Positions 8,232-15,471 of a stretch of 31,461 nt of DNA are shown piece after piece; position 1 is the first letter of the stretch, and every line of letters starts with the position of its first letter. This stretch comes from Pseudomonadota bacterium (GTDB lineage Bacteria; Pseudomonadota; Alphaproteobacteria; Acetobacterales; Acetobacteraceae): assembly GCA_021808185.1 (NCBI GenBank), contig JAKBCB010000003.1:1-31461 (forward strand), written 5' to 3'. Made by a program: the position numbers and the translations under genes. The notes below the pieces were generated by a model. The model ran no database searches. It saw only the letters and a program-made list of their open reading frames with translations, and was not told the origin of the DNA.

Positions 8232-9049
8232 GACGTTTTCTCCCAGGCGGTGTGGTCCGTCTCCAGGACCGAGTTTGGTACGGACAAGCTGCGCCGCGCC
8301 TCCGCCGCCGTCAAGCCGAACTCGCGGCGCAGCGTGATGGCATAGGCGAAGCGGTCCGCCGGATGCAGGTTGAACGCCACTTCCACGACCTTGCCGGCGG
8401 CGGTGCGATAGATGCGGGCGACCTCGATGCCCATCGCGCCTGGATCCACACCCAGCCCGCCGGCGACGGCGGCCGGCAGGGCGGCGGCGCGCAGGGTCTG
8501 CTGCACCTCGGCGATGCGGTCGCCGTACAGCGCCTCGATCAGCGCGTAGACCGGGCCGGCCCGCTGGCCGATCAGGTCGCCGACGCGGCCGTATTCGGCG
8601 GCCACGAACACCTCGGTCCAGCAGATCGGGGGCGCCCCCTCGGCGGTGAAGCGGAACCCTTCCACCCGCAGCCAGCGGGTGCCCGGCGCCGCGCCGAGCC
8701 GGGCGGCAAGCGCCCCCTGGGCAGTGACGAAAGCCGCGGTTTCCGGCCGATAGCGCGTCTCGACCGCGTACTGCAGCAATTCGTCCACCGAATTGACCGC
8801 ATGCACGTAGAGCGGGCGCGGCATCGGCGCGATCACCATCGAGCCGGCCCCCTGGCGGGAGGCGACCAACCCCTCCTCCCGCAACTGCCGCAGCGCCTCG
8901 CGGACCGTATGGCGGCTGACGCCAAAGCGCCGGCACAAGTCGCGCTCGGTCGGCAGGCGGGTGCCCACCGCCAGCGCGCCGGAGGCGATCTCCGCGCGCA
9001 GCAGGACGAGGATGCGGCGATACAGCGGTCCTCCCGCCTGGGGCTGCAT
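8228..9049 (-). CDS. GntR-family (HutC/UTRA type) transcriptional regulator
   Basis: 273 residues from ATG 9049. The N-terminal winged helix spans about residues 6-75 (LYRRILVLLRAEIASG, LPTERDLCRRFGVSRHTVR, EALRQLREEGLVASRQGAGS). The rest resembles a UTRA effector-binding domain, with GFRFTAEGAPPICWTEVFV. I preferred ATG 9049, preceded by AAGG 5 bases upstream, over GTG 9085, which adds 12 residues without domain content. It is the first gene of the catabolic operon and overlaps the next gene by 4 bp. It faces the divergent MaoC/MFS unit. An inverted repeat of GntR type lies in the gap, so it probably represses both units and itself until a pathway intermediate binds. Confidence 0.92.
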   Translation of the reverse strand: MQPQAGGPLYRRILVLLRAEIASGALAVGTRLPTERDLCRRFGVSRHTVREALRQLREEGLVASRQGAGSMVIAPMPRPLYVHAVNSVDELLQYAVETRYRPETAAFVTAQGALAARLGAAPGTRWLRVEGFRFTAEGAPPICWTEVFVAAEYGRVGDLIGQRAGPVYALIEALYGDRIAEVQQTLRAAALPAAVAGGLGVDPGAMGIEVARIYRTAAGKVVEVAFNLHPADRFAYAITLRREFGLTAAEARRSLSVPNSVLETDHTAWEKTS

Positions 9050-9095
9050 GGCGGCCTTGGTTCCTTGACGGTTGCGGTCCGGCACGGCTAGCGTG

Positions 9096-9109
9096 CTTGT
9101 CCGAACAAG
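9096..9109. promoter_or_regulatory. Candidate GntR operator between divergent operons
   Basis: CTTGT-CCGA-ACAAG is a perfect 5+5 inverted repeat in the 80-bp gap between the GntR gene and maoC. It has the GT-N-AC core of HutC/FadR-type operators and lies 21 bp before the MaoC start, where bound repressor would block both divergent promoters. No second copy was found in the gap. Confidence 0.5.
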
Positions 9110-9129
9110 TCCAGGACGACAGGCGCCCC

Positions 9130-9648
9130 ATGGTCGGCATCGCCCGCGAGATCGCCCCGAGCCGCTTCCGCGAAAGCCACGGCCGCTATTTCGAGGACTT
9201 CACCGTCGGCGATGTCTACGAACACCGCCCGGGCCGCACGATCAGCGAGACCGACAACACCTGGTTCACGCTGCTGACCATGAACGGCCACCCGCTGCAT
9301 TTCGATGCCGTCTACGCCGCGAAGTCGGAATTCGGTCGCCCGGTGGTGAATTCCTGCCTGACCCTGTCGATGGTTGCCGGCATGAGCGTCGCGGATGTCA
9401 GCCAGAAGGCGATCGGCAATCTCGGCTGGACCGATATCAAGCTGGTCGCACCGGTGTTCGTCGGCGACACGATCTATGCCGAGTCGCGGGTGCTGTCGAA
9501 GCGCGAGTCCGCCAAGCGTCCGACCCAGGGCATCGTGATGGTCGAGACCACCGGCCGCAAGGCGGACGGCACCGTGTTCATGACCTATCAGCGCACCGTG
9601 CTTGTTCCAAAGCGCGGTCACGCGGTTGACGAAATCGCCGGGTACTGA
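9130..9648 (+). CDS. MaoC-family dehydratase/hydratase (itaconyl/mesaconyl-CoA hydratase-like)
   Basis: 172 residues with a single hot-dog fold. The sequence ISETDNTWFTLLTMNGHPLHFDAVYA aligns with the substrate-binding helix of MaoC hydratases, but the classical hydratase-2 GDxNPLH is TMNGHPLH, so the usual Asp is Met. This TETDN plus TMN-x-PLH pattern recalls itaconyl-CoA hydratase-like members, in which the acidic residue sits earlier (ETDN). ATG 9130 was chosen; an in-frame TTG at 9097 would start inside the inverted repeat. It would hydrate the enoyl-CoA made by the divergent acyl-CoA dehydrogenase. It is followed at 88 bp by an MFS transporter on the same strand. Confidence 0.88.
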   Translation: MVGIAREIAPSRFRESHGRYFEDFTVGDVYEHRPGRTISETDNTWFTLLTMNGHPLHFDAVYAAKSEFGRPVVNSCLTLSMVAGMSVADVSQKAIGNLGWTDIKLVAPVFVGDTIYAESRVLSKRESAKRPTQGIVMVETTGRKADGTVFMTYQRTVLVPKRGHAVDEIAGY

Positions 9649-9735
9649 GCAGAACGACCCGACATCACGGATATCCCGGGCAACGGCCCGGACGACAAGC
9701 TCGGCATCACCGTCCGGGCGGAAAGGGAGGAAACG

Positions 9736-11100
9736 ATGGCAGCGGTGCACGCAGGCGCACGGCTCGACCGGCTGAACATTTCGCAGTTCCACACGCGCAT
9801 GCTGGTCCTGATCGGCGCCGGTACGTTCCTGGATGCCTTCGACATCTACCTGCAAGGGGCGGTGCTGGGCGATCTGGTGGCGAGGAAATGGTCCACGCCG
9901 GCGCTGAACGCGACCTTCATCTCCGTGACCTTCGCCGGCATGGTGGTCGGCGCGTGGCTGGCCGGCATCTGGGGCGACCGCTACGGGCGGCGCTTCTCCT
10001 ACCAGATGAACCTGTTGGTGTTCGGCCTCGCCTCGCTGGCCGGCGCGCTGGTGCCCTCGATCGGCTGGCTGATCGCCGCCCGCTTCGTCATGGGCATTGG
10101 CATGGGGGCGGAAATCGTCGTCGGCTACGTGCTGCTGAGCGAATTCGTGCCACCCGGAAGCCGCGGGCGCTGGGGCACCGCGCTTGCCGTCATCACCAAT
10201 TCCTCGCTGTTCGTCTCGGCGCTGATCGGGCGGCTCGTGATCCCGAATTTCGGCTGGCGTTGGATGTTCGTGCTGGTCGGTGTCGGTGCCATGATCGTCT
10301 GGTACCTGCGCAAGTCGATGCCGGAATCGCCGCGCTGGCTGGAAAGCAAGGGCCGCAACGAGGAGGCCGAGCGCATCCTCTCCGCCATCGAGCGCGAGGT
10401 CGGCGCCGGCCGCGTCCTGCCGCCGCCGCGCATCGCGCCGATCCCGGTGGTGGAGCGGCCGTCGCTCGCCACGCTGTTCTCGCGCGGATTGATCGAGCGG
10501 ACGTTGATCGGCGCGTTCGTGCTGATCACGCTGAACACCGCGATCTACGGCTTCATTGCCTTCCTGCCGACCTTCATGGTCCAGCAAGGCATCGGCATCG
10601 TGAAGTCGCTGACCTACACCACGCTGATGTCGTTCGGCGGGCCGGTCGGCGCGCTGATCGGCATGCTGCTGGGGGACCGGATGGGGCGGCGCCACAGCAT
10701 CATCTGGTTCTCGCTCGCCGCGGTGGTGTTCGGCGCGCTCTATCCGTTCGTCACCAACCCCGGCCTGCTCATGCTGGTCGGCTTCCTGATGGTCAGTTCG
10801 ATCTTCGTGCTGGTCGCGATCGCGTGGGGCCTCTACGTGCCGGAGCTGTTCCCGACCGAGGTGCGGATGCGCGGCAACGGCTTCTGCAACACCGCCGGCC
10901 GGCTGATGACGATCGTCACGCCGCAGTTGACGGTGCCGCTGTTCCATTCCTTCGGCGTCGCCGGCGTGATCGCCCTTTCGGCCGGGCTGCTGCTGTTGCA
11001 GGCGATCCTGGTGGCGCTGTTCGGCATCGAGACACGCGCGAAATCGCTGGAGGCCCTGGTGCCGCGCGCGGCCACCACGCTGGCAGCGGCCGAACAGTAA
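9736..11100 (+). CDS. MFS metabolite:H+ symporter
   Basis: 454 residues with about 12 hydrophobic segments. The loop 2-3 motif is GIWGDRYGRR (Asp81) and the matching loop 8-9 motif GDRMGRR. FLDAFDIY in helix 1 and LSEFVPPGSRGRWG after helix 4 are typical of the sugar/organic acid porter branch. A strong GGGAGG site precedes ATG 9736. It is probably an inner-membrane uptake carrier for the acid degraded by the neighbouring CoA pathway, and sits downstream of maoC in the same direction. The intergenic 88 bp contain no obvious terminator, so the two are likely co-transcribed. Substrate cannot be deduced; export is less likely given the family branch. Confidence 0.9.
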   Translation: MAAVHAGARLDRLNISQFHTRMLVLIGAGTFLDAFDIYLQGAVLGDLVARKWSTPALNATFISVTFAGMVVGAWLAGIWGDRYGRRFSYQMNLLVFGLASLAGALVPSIGWLIAARFVMGIGMGAEIVVGYVLLSEFVPPGSRGRWGTALAVITNSSLFVSALIGRLVIPNFGWRWMFVLVGVGAMIVWYLRKSMPESPRWLESKGRNEEAERILSAIEREVGAGRVLPPPRIAPIPVVERPSLATLFSRGLIERTLIGAFVLITLNTAIYGFIAFLPTFMVQQGIGIVKSLTYTTLMSFGGPVGALIGMLLGDRMGRRHSIIWFSLAAVVFGALYPFVTNPGLLMLVGFLMVSSIFVLVAIAWGLYVPELFPTEVRMRGNGFCNTAGRLMTIVTPQLTVPLFHSFGVAGVIALSAGLLLLQAILVALFGIETRAKSLEALVPRAATTLAAAEQ

Positions 11101-11261
11101 GGCCGGCTCGCGCAGCACGGTGCGCAAACACGTCCAAGCGCTCCGACCCCGCACGGGCGTGCATAACCGGGCTGCGCGCATGGCCCGGGCCCGTGAGCGC
11201 GGCGGCGTCGGTGAGGAGGCGAACGGGCATCCACAAGCCCATGCCCCGGGCCGCGGAATTA

Positions 11262-11296
11262 AGCCGGACGCACCACTTTCCGTGGCGCGTCCGGTT
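11262..11296. promoter_or_regulatory. Long hairpin upstream of the CsbD gene
   Basis: CCGGACGC (11264-11271) and GCGTCCGG (11287-11294) pair perfectly. Inside them CCAC/GTGG continues the stem after one mismatch, closing a TTTCC loop. It lies in the 330-bp stretch between the MFS stop and csbD, which otherwise shows no gene. There is no T-run, so it may be a leader structure of csbD or a factor-dependent terminator of the MFS gene. Confidence 0.45.
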
Positions 11297-11431
11297 CAGT
11301 TGCGTACGGTGTCTCGCTCCAAACTTCTCTGTGGGTGGCTGCAACCGAACAAGCGTGTCCTGGTTGCTGCGATAGCCCGGTCGAGGCCGATCGGCCCGCG
11401 GGCTGCGTGGGACAGTGAAGGAGGAGATTGC

Positions 11432-11617
11432 ATGGACAAGGATCGCATCGCCGGTGCGGCGAATCAGGCGAAGGGCTCGGTCAAGGAGACGATCGGCAAG
11501 GTGACCGGCGATACCAAGACCCAGGCCGAGGGCACCGCTGAAAAGGCCGCGGGCAAGGCCCAGAGTGCCGTCGGGGGTGCCAAGGACGCCGTGCGCGAAG
11601 CAGTGAACAAGAACTGA
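11432..11617 (+). CDS. CsbD-family stress protein
   Basis: 61 residues, the normal size for CsbD-like proteins. The repeated pattern of Ala, Gly, Lys, Glu and Gln is typical: MDKDRIAGAANQAKGSVKE, then IGKVTGD and KAAGKAQSAVG. An excellent AAGGAGG site sits 8 bp before ATG 11432; the longer open frame upstream has no homology. CsbD proteins are small, soluble, often abundant under general stress, and their molecular role is unknown. In alphaproteobacteria such genes are commonly driven by the EcfG general stress sigma factor, but I saw no convincing GGAAC/CGTT promoter here. It stands alone between hairpins. Confidence 0.93.
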   Translation: MDKDRIAGAANQAKGSVKETIGKVTGDTKTQAEGTAEKAAGKAQSAVGGAKDAVREAVNKN

Positions 11618-11627
11618 GGACAACCCG

Positions 11628-11651
11628 GGGGCGCCGCGGTCGCGGCGCCCC
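11628..11651 (+). terminator. Strong GC hairpin after csbD
   Basis: GGGGCGCCGCG (11628-11638) pairs perfectly with CGCGGCGCCCC (11641-11651), an 11-bp stem starting 11 bp after the csbD stop. There is almost no T-run behind it, but the position and strength suggest it ends the csbD transcript. Confidence 0.65.
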
Positions 11652-11784
11652 TCGGCCGTCACGGTCGTCGCTGGCTGGGAAGGGAGGCATCCGCTTCCCG
11701 TTGGCAGCCAGATGTTGCCGTGCGCACGGGACTGCAGGGCGCCTGCGATCATTCTGCCTGCCGCCGCGAATCTCCTTGCGTGCC

Positions 11785-11852
11785 AGAGGCGCAGCCGAGC
11801 CCAGAGACGCAGCCGAGCCCAGAGGCGCAGCCGAGCATGGTGTCGGCTGCGC
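11785..11852. repeat. 18-bp tandem repeat (3 units) ending in a hairpin
   Basis: The unit AGAGGCGCAGCCGAGCCC occurs at 11785-11802, with one change at 11803-11820, and again from 11821 (last unit incomplete). The last unit forms a perfect 10-bp hairpin with the following sequence: GCGCAGCCGA at 11825-11834 and TCGGCTGCGC at 11843-11852. It lies in the 360-bp gap between csbD and the convergent MFS gene; I see no gene in that gap. Confidence 0.75.
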
Positions 11853-12015
11853 TGCGACACGGTCTTGAGGTGGTCCCTGTCGCTCGAAAAGCAGCTCGGT
11901 CGCCGCGTTTCGGCGTCACCCGTGTTGACGGCGGGATCGACTGGAGCTTCGGGCGTAACCCCAGGCCTGGAATGTGATTTTTCCTAGTGAAAGCCGGGCG
12001 CCGGAATGGCGAAGA

Positions 12016-13242
12016 TCAAGCCAGTCGGTCTGACAGGCGGCGGCCCACGGCTACCAGCGCCACGATGGCGGCAGCAAAGCCCGAGGCAGCACCGATGCTG
12101 AGCGCCCAGCGCGGCCCGTAATGACTGGCCACCCATCCGACAATCGGAGCGCCGATCGGAGTGCCTCCCAGCGCGATGCCGACGCGCAGCGCCATGACCC
12201 GCCCGCGCATGGCGGGCTCGGTCGAGAGCTGCATCAAGCTGTTCGTCGTGTTGGTGAACGTAAGCGCCGCCGCGCCGATGACGACAAGCGCTCCAGCAAA
12301 GAACCAATAGCCCGGCGCCAGGGCGGCAAGCGTGCAGCCGAGTCCGAAAATCGCTGCGCCGACCAACAGCAATCGGAACCGGGGATCTCCACGACCCGCC
12401 CCCAGGAGCGCGCCGGATACCGTCCCGATCGCCATGATCGACGACAAGAGCCCGTATCCACGAGCGTCCGTGTGGAAGACGCTGACCGCCATGGTTGAGA
12501 CAAAGATCGGGAAGTTCAGGCCGAAGGTCCCGATCAGGAACAGCATGACCAGGATCACTTTGAGGTCGGGGCGCCCCCACACATAGCGAAGCCCTTCGAC
12601 GAAGCTTCCCCGCCCTCGGGCGGCCCTGGCGTTCCGACGAAGCTCAGCCGTGCGCAGGAATGCGATCGAAATAAGCACGGCGGCGAAGGAGGCGCCGTTG
12701 ATCAGAAAGGCCCAGCCGGTGCCGGCCGCCGCGATCACGACGCCGGAGACGGCCGGACCGACCATCCGTGCGGCATTGAACGAGGTGGAATTGAGCGCCA
12801 CCGCATTGTGCAAGTCCTCGTCCCCAACCAGCTCCGCGACGAAGGTTTGGCGCACCGGGGCGTCGAAGGCCGCGGCGCTGCCGAACAGGAAAGCGAAGAC
12901 GTAGACGTGCCAGAGCTGTACGATGCCGGTGACGGTGAGCGCCCCCAGCGCAAGAGCGAGGGCGCCCATGGTCGCCTGCGTGACGATGAGAAGCTTGCGC
13001 TGATCGAAGTGATCGGCGGCGAATCCAGTCCAAGGCAGCAGAATGAGCTGCGGTCCGAACTGCAGCGCCATGACCCTGCCGACTGCCGAGGCATCATGAT
13101 GGGTCAGTTGGGTGAGCACCAGCCAGTCCTGGGCTGTGCGCTGGATCCAGGTGCCGACGTTGGAGACGAAGGCGCCGCCGACCCAAACCCGGTAATTGAA
13201 GCTTCGCAGTGATCGGAAGGCGCCCCACGCGGGAACCTTCAT
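12016..13242 (-). CDS. MFS transporter, EntS-like exporter branch
   Basis: 408 residues, about 12 membrane segments. The start LRSFNYRVWVGGAFVSNVG, then WIQRTAQDWLVL, and the loop AADHFDQRKLLI are typical of the enterobactin-exporter-like MFS branch, as is NSTSFNAARMVGPAVSG. Start ATG 13242 overlaps the stop of the small membrane protein gene (ATGA), so translation is coupled; the open frame further upstream is that gene in another frame. It is the last gene of a MarR-led operon, which fits efflux of a small, possibly toxic or aromatic, compound. Substrate unknown. Confidence 0.9.
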   Translation of the reverse strand: MKVPAWGAFRSLRSFNYRVWVGGAFVSNVGTWIQRTAQDWLVLTQLTHHDASAVGRVMALQFGPQLILLPWTGFAADHFDQRKLLIVTQATMGALALALGALTVTGIVQLWHVYVFAFLFGSAAAFDAPVRQTFVAELVGDEDLHNAVALNSTSFNAARMVGPAVSGVVIAAAGTGWAFLINGASFAAVLISIAFLRTAELRRNARAARGRGSFVEGLRYVWGRPDLKVILVMLFLIGTFGLNFPIFVSTMAVSVFHTDARGYGLLSSIMAIGTVSGALLGAGRGDPRFRLLLVGAAIFGLGCTLAALAPGYWFFAGALVVIGAAALTFTNTTNSLMQLSTEPAMRGRVMALRVGIALGGTPIGAPIVGWVASHYGPRWALSIGAASGFAAAIVALVAVGRRLSDRLA

Positions 13243-13568
13243 GGAAGCTCGGGCCCATTCCCGCCATGGAAGCGGCCGAAATGCCGTGCCGAAAACAGCG
13301 CGATCAGGAAGGCGCCGGCGCTCAATGCGAGGACGTCTGCCGTATTCTTGAAACCGAAATCGCCCACCCGACAGACAAGCACATAGCCGGCGACGAGGTT
13401 GAGGAACCCCCAGAGCACGTTGACGGTCGACGAAGAGAGTCCTTGTCCGGGCGGCTTGGCGAACGGGCTCTGAAACGGCCTGCCCATCATGCCGCTGACG
13501 GCATGGGGGATCGCGTTCGCCAGGAAGGCGCCGCCGAAGACATAGGACAGAAGTGAAAGCCATGGCAT
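13239..13568 (-). CDS. Conserved small membrane protein of unknown function
   Basis: 109 residues with three hydrophobic stretches (about residues 4-25, 47-65 and 75-95). The segment FLANAIPHAVSGMMGRPFQ followed by SPFAKPPGQGLSSSTVNVLW resembles a conserved bacterial family of unknown role. I cannot give a function. The ATG follows the isochorismatase-fold gene by 1 bp and its stop overlaps the MFS start, so it is a genuine translated part of the operon and may assist the exporter in the inner membrane. Confidence 0.82.
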   Translation of the reverse strand: MPWLSLLSYVFGGAFLANAIPHAVSGMMGRPFQSPFAKPPGQGLSSSTVNVLWGFLNLVAGYVLVCRVGDFGFKNTADVLALSAGAFLIALFSARHFGRFHGGNGPELP

Positions 13569-13569
13569 C

Positions 13570-14133
13570 TCAGGCGCCTTTCGTCGTCAGGAGATCGATG
13601 ATCGCCTGACTGGTGCCGGTCTCGCCGAGCCGCGGGAAGATGTTTTTGATGCTGTAGTCGTGCGCCTCGGGACGCGTGTCGGTCATGGCGTCGAGCGCAA
13701 GGGTGACGTTGAAGCCCGCCTCGTAGGCTTGACGCGCCGTCGCCTCGACGCCCGTTCCGGTTGCCACGCCCGCGATCACCACCTGGGTGACGCCCCGCGC
13801 TTTCAGCTCAGCTTCGAGATCGGTGCTGGCGAAGGCGCCCCAGGTCTGTTTGGTCACGACGATATCTCCGGGTTGCTGGTTCAGCGCCGGGATGAGGTCA
13901 GTCCACCCGTCCGGACGGGCTCCCGTTTGACGCGGCTGCTCCGTTCGGCCCGGCGCCCCGCCGGCGACGTTGACAAGCACGACCGGCAGGCCGCGCTCCC
14001 GGAAGGCGTCAGCCAGCGCACGCGCCCGTTCGATGACGCCATCGATGGGGTGGATGAGAGGCAGGCCGACGATGCCCTTCTGAAGGTCCACGATGATCAG
14101 GGCGGTGTTCGGGTCGAGCGTCGTCAGCGCCAT
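13570..14133 (-). CDS. Isochorismatase-fold hydrolase family protein lacking the usual nucleophilic Cys
   Basis: 187 residues with the isochorismatase-like alpha/beta fold. Asp16 in LIIVDLQKG and Lys95 in VTKQTWGAF are the conserved acid and lysine. The position that is Cys in amidohydrolase members (nicotinamidase, N-carbamoylsarcosine amidase) is Gly128 in GVATGTGVEATAR. True isochorismatases also work without that Cys, so the protein may hydrolyse a vinyl ether or do other chemistry rather than cleave amides. It is the second gene of the MarR operon, 40 bp after marR, and 1 bp before the small membrane protein gene. Substrate unknown. Confidence 0.88.
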   Translation of the reverse strand: MALTTLDPNTALIIVDLQKGIVGLPLIHPIDGVIERARALADAFRERGLPVVLVNVAGGAPGRTEQPRQTGARPDGWTDLIPALNQQPGDIVVTKQTWGAFASTDLEAELKARGVTQVVIAGVATGTGVEATARQAYEAGFNVTLALDAMTDTRPEAHDYSIKNIFPRLGETGTSQAIIDLLTTKGA

Positions 14134-14173
14134 GGCAATGTCCGCTTGAAGTTCACGATGCGTTGGCGGCTTG

Positions 14174-14626
14174 TCAGTCCTCGACGAGCCGCTTCAGCAG
14201 TTCGACAGCCCTTGCGACCTCGTCCTGCTCCTGGGGCGAAAGCCGCACCTCGAGCGTGCGCGTCAGCCAGTCCTGACGCGCGGCGCGGCCCTCCTCGACC
14301 GATTTCCGAAAGGCTTCCGTGAGCGAGAAAAGGGTCTGCCTTCCGTCCGCCGGGTCCGGCGTTGCGCTCACGAGGCCGGAGCCCTCCAGCGCGTTGAGCA
14401 CGGGAGCCATCGATTGCGGCCGCATCCCTTCGGCGCGGGCGAGACTCGACGCCGTGGCGGGGCCGTCCTGCTCCAGCCGAAGCAGAACCGACACCTGTGA
14501 GGGCGTGAGATCCCCGACATGCGCCTGATCGCGTAGGCGCCGCTTCAGCTTGCCCATCAGGGCACGGAGATCCTGCGCCAGAACCGATGTCCGCGTCCGC
14601 CCCTGATCATTCGGTGCAGCCTTCAT
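14174..14626 (-). CDS. MarR-family transcriptional regulator
   Basis: 150 residues from ATG 14626; the longer open frame reaching 14845 has no domain content and would cover the operator. The winged helix includes LTPSQVSVLLRLEQDGPATASSLA, then MRPQSMAPVLNALEGSGLV and the wing TPDPADGRQT. MarR proteins bind palindromes as dimers and release DNA when small, often phenolic, ligands bind. It is first in an operon with an isochorismatase-fold protein, a small membrane protein and an MFS exporter, so it probably represses that operon and itself through the inverted repeat upstream. Confidence 0.92.
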   Translation of the reverse strand: MKAAPNDQGRTRTSVLAQDLRALMGKLKRRLRDQAHVGDLTPSQVSVLLRLEQDGPATASSLARAEGMRPQSMAPVLNALEGSGLVSATPDPADGRQTLFSLTEAFRKSVEEGRAARQDWLTRTLEVRLSPQEQDEVARAVELLKRLVED

Positions 14627-14667
14627 AGCGAGCGATCTATCAGATCGACAGGCAATCTGTAAAGATG

Positions 14668-14692
14668 ATCTGTTCAGATAAACGGAACAGAT
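14668..14692 (-). promoter_or_regulatory. Candidate MarR operator
   Basis: ATCTGTTC (14668-14675) and GAACAGAT (14685-14692) form a perfect 8-bp inverted repeat 42 bp upstream of the MarR start, in an AT-richer patch that also holds further CAGATC/AATCTG copies at 14641-14658. MarR family operators are usually such palindromes. Confidence 0.55.
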
Positions 14693-14891
14693 AGAAACGC
14701 TGCACGCTATGCCGCGGCTCACCGCATGGAAACGCACTGCCCCGTCAGGCCGCTCCCGATCCGCGCTTACGTCCCTTAAAGTCTTTTTCTGCGTCCGGTA
14801 GCGCCCGTACGATGGACTGCGAACAGCGCTGCAATGAGCCTGCAACTGGCGAATATCGCCACCGACCTCTCCGGCGAGAGGAGAAATAGCC

Positions 14892-14990
14892 GTGCCCGCG
14901 AGGAAGATTCTATGGGGTCATGTCATCACGGTCTTCGCCATTGTGCTGCTGGCGATCTGGTCTGCGACGGAATGGACCGCCTGGCGGTGA
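14892..14990 (+). pseudogene. traG: N-terminal fragment of a TraG/VirD4-like conjugation coupling protein
   Basis: From GTG 14892, preceded by GAGAGGAGA, 32 codons read VPARKILWGHVITVFAIVL, then LAIWSATEWTAW, and stop at TGA 14988-14990. This matches the first transmembrane segment of alphaproteobacterial TraG coupling proteins, which carry the KILWG start. The stop codon is the terminal TGA of the IS3-family element that begins at 14988, so the gene was cut by that insertion or by a rearrangement. No continuation of traG is present beyond the element. It is the only trace of a conjugative element here; no relaxase or trb genes are visible. Confidence 0.65.
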
Positions 14991-15048
14991 GGTGGTTCCG
15001 TCCGTCTGGACAGCCTGGCGATCTCGATAAGCTTGGTTCTGGGTGTCC

Positions 15049-15447
15049 TCAGGCCGCCAATCTCTCCATTTCGATTTTGCCATATGCCTCGTCAGGCGTG
15101 CGCCCGGCCAGGGCCGAGCGGGGCCGCCGGGCATTATAGTAGCCGATCCAGCGGAACAGCCCGACCCGCAGCTCCGATCCGGTCTCGAACGCGTGCAGAT
15201 AGTCGCATTCGCATTTCAGGCTGCGCCACAGCCGCTCGATGAACACGTTGTCCATCCAGCGTCCGCGCCCGTCCATGGAGATGCGCACGCCCGCCTCTTG
15301 CAGTACGCCGGTGAACCGCGGCGAGGTGAACTGGCTGCCCTGGTCGGTGTTGAAAATGTTCGGCCCCCCGAACCGCTGCAACGCCTCCTCCAGTGCCTCG
15401 ATACAGAACTCCACCTCCTTGGTGTTCGACACGCGCCAGGAAAACAC
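15049..15447 (-). pseudogene. IS3-family transposase OrfB, C-terminal fragment
   Basis: The readable 132 residues start inside the rve integrase core: VFSWRVSNTKEVEFCIEALEE. The second catalytic Asp is in IFNTDQGSQFTS and the Glu in VFIERLWRSLKCE, followed by IGYYNARRPRSAL. The N-terminal helix-turn-helix and the first catalytic Asp (usually within WCADVTY) are deleted. The deletion joins MSVERR, just after orfA, to the codons before VFSW. The protein cannot be catalytic. Confidence 0.88.
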
Positions 15448-15471
15448 CTTGCGCGCGTCTCCGCTCGACGC

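Noticed and set aside
9088..11181. Long minus-strand open frame across maoC and the MFS gene
   Set aside because: Its composition is His/Arg/Gln-rich shadow sequence; both plus-strand genes have clear families and starts.
11240..11431. EcfG-type stress promoter before csbD
   Set aside because: No GGAAC and CGTT pair with proper spacing was found.
11764..11852. CRISPR-like array
   Set aside because: The 18-bp units abut directly with no spacers, so this is a simple tandem repeat.
10916..11860. Minus-strand open frame with repeated ARLRLW
   Set aside because: The repeats are merely the 18-bp DNA tandem repeat read in frame, and the rest is antisense to csbD and MFS.
14627..14845. N-terminal extension of the MarR protein
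   Set aside because: The added 73 residues have no domain likeness and would cover the operator-like repeat.
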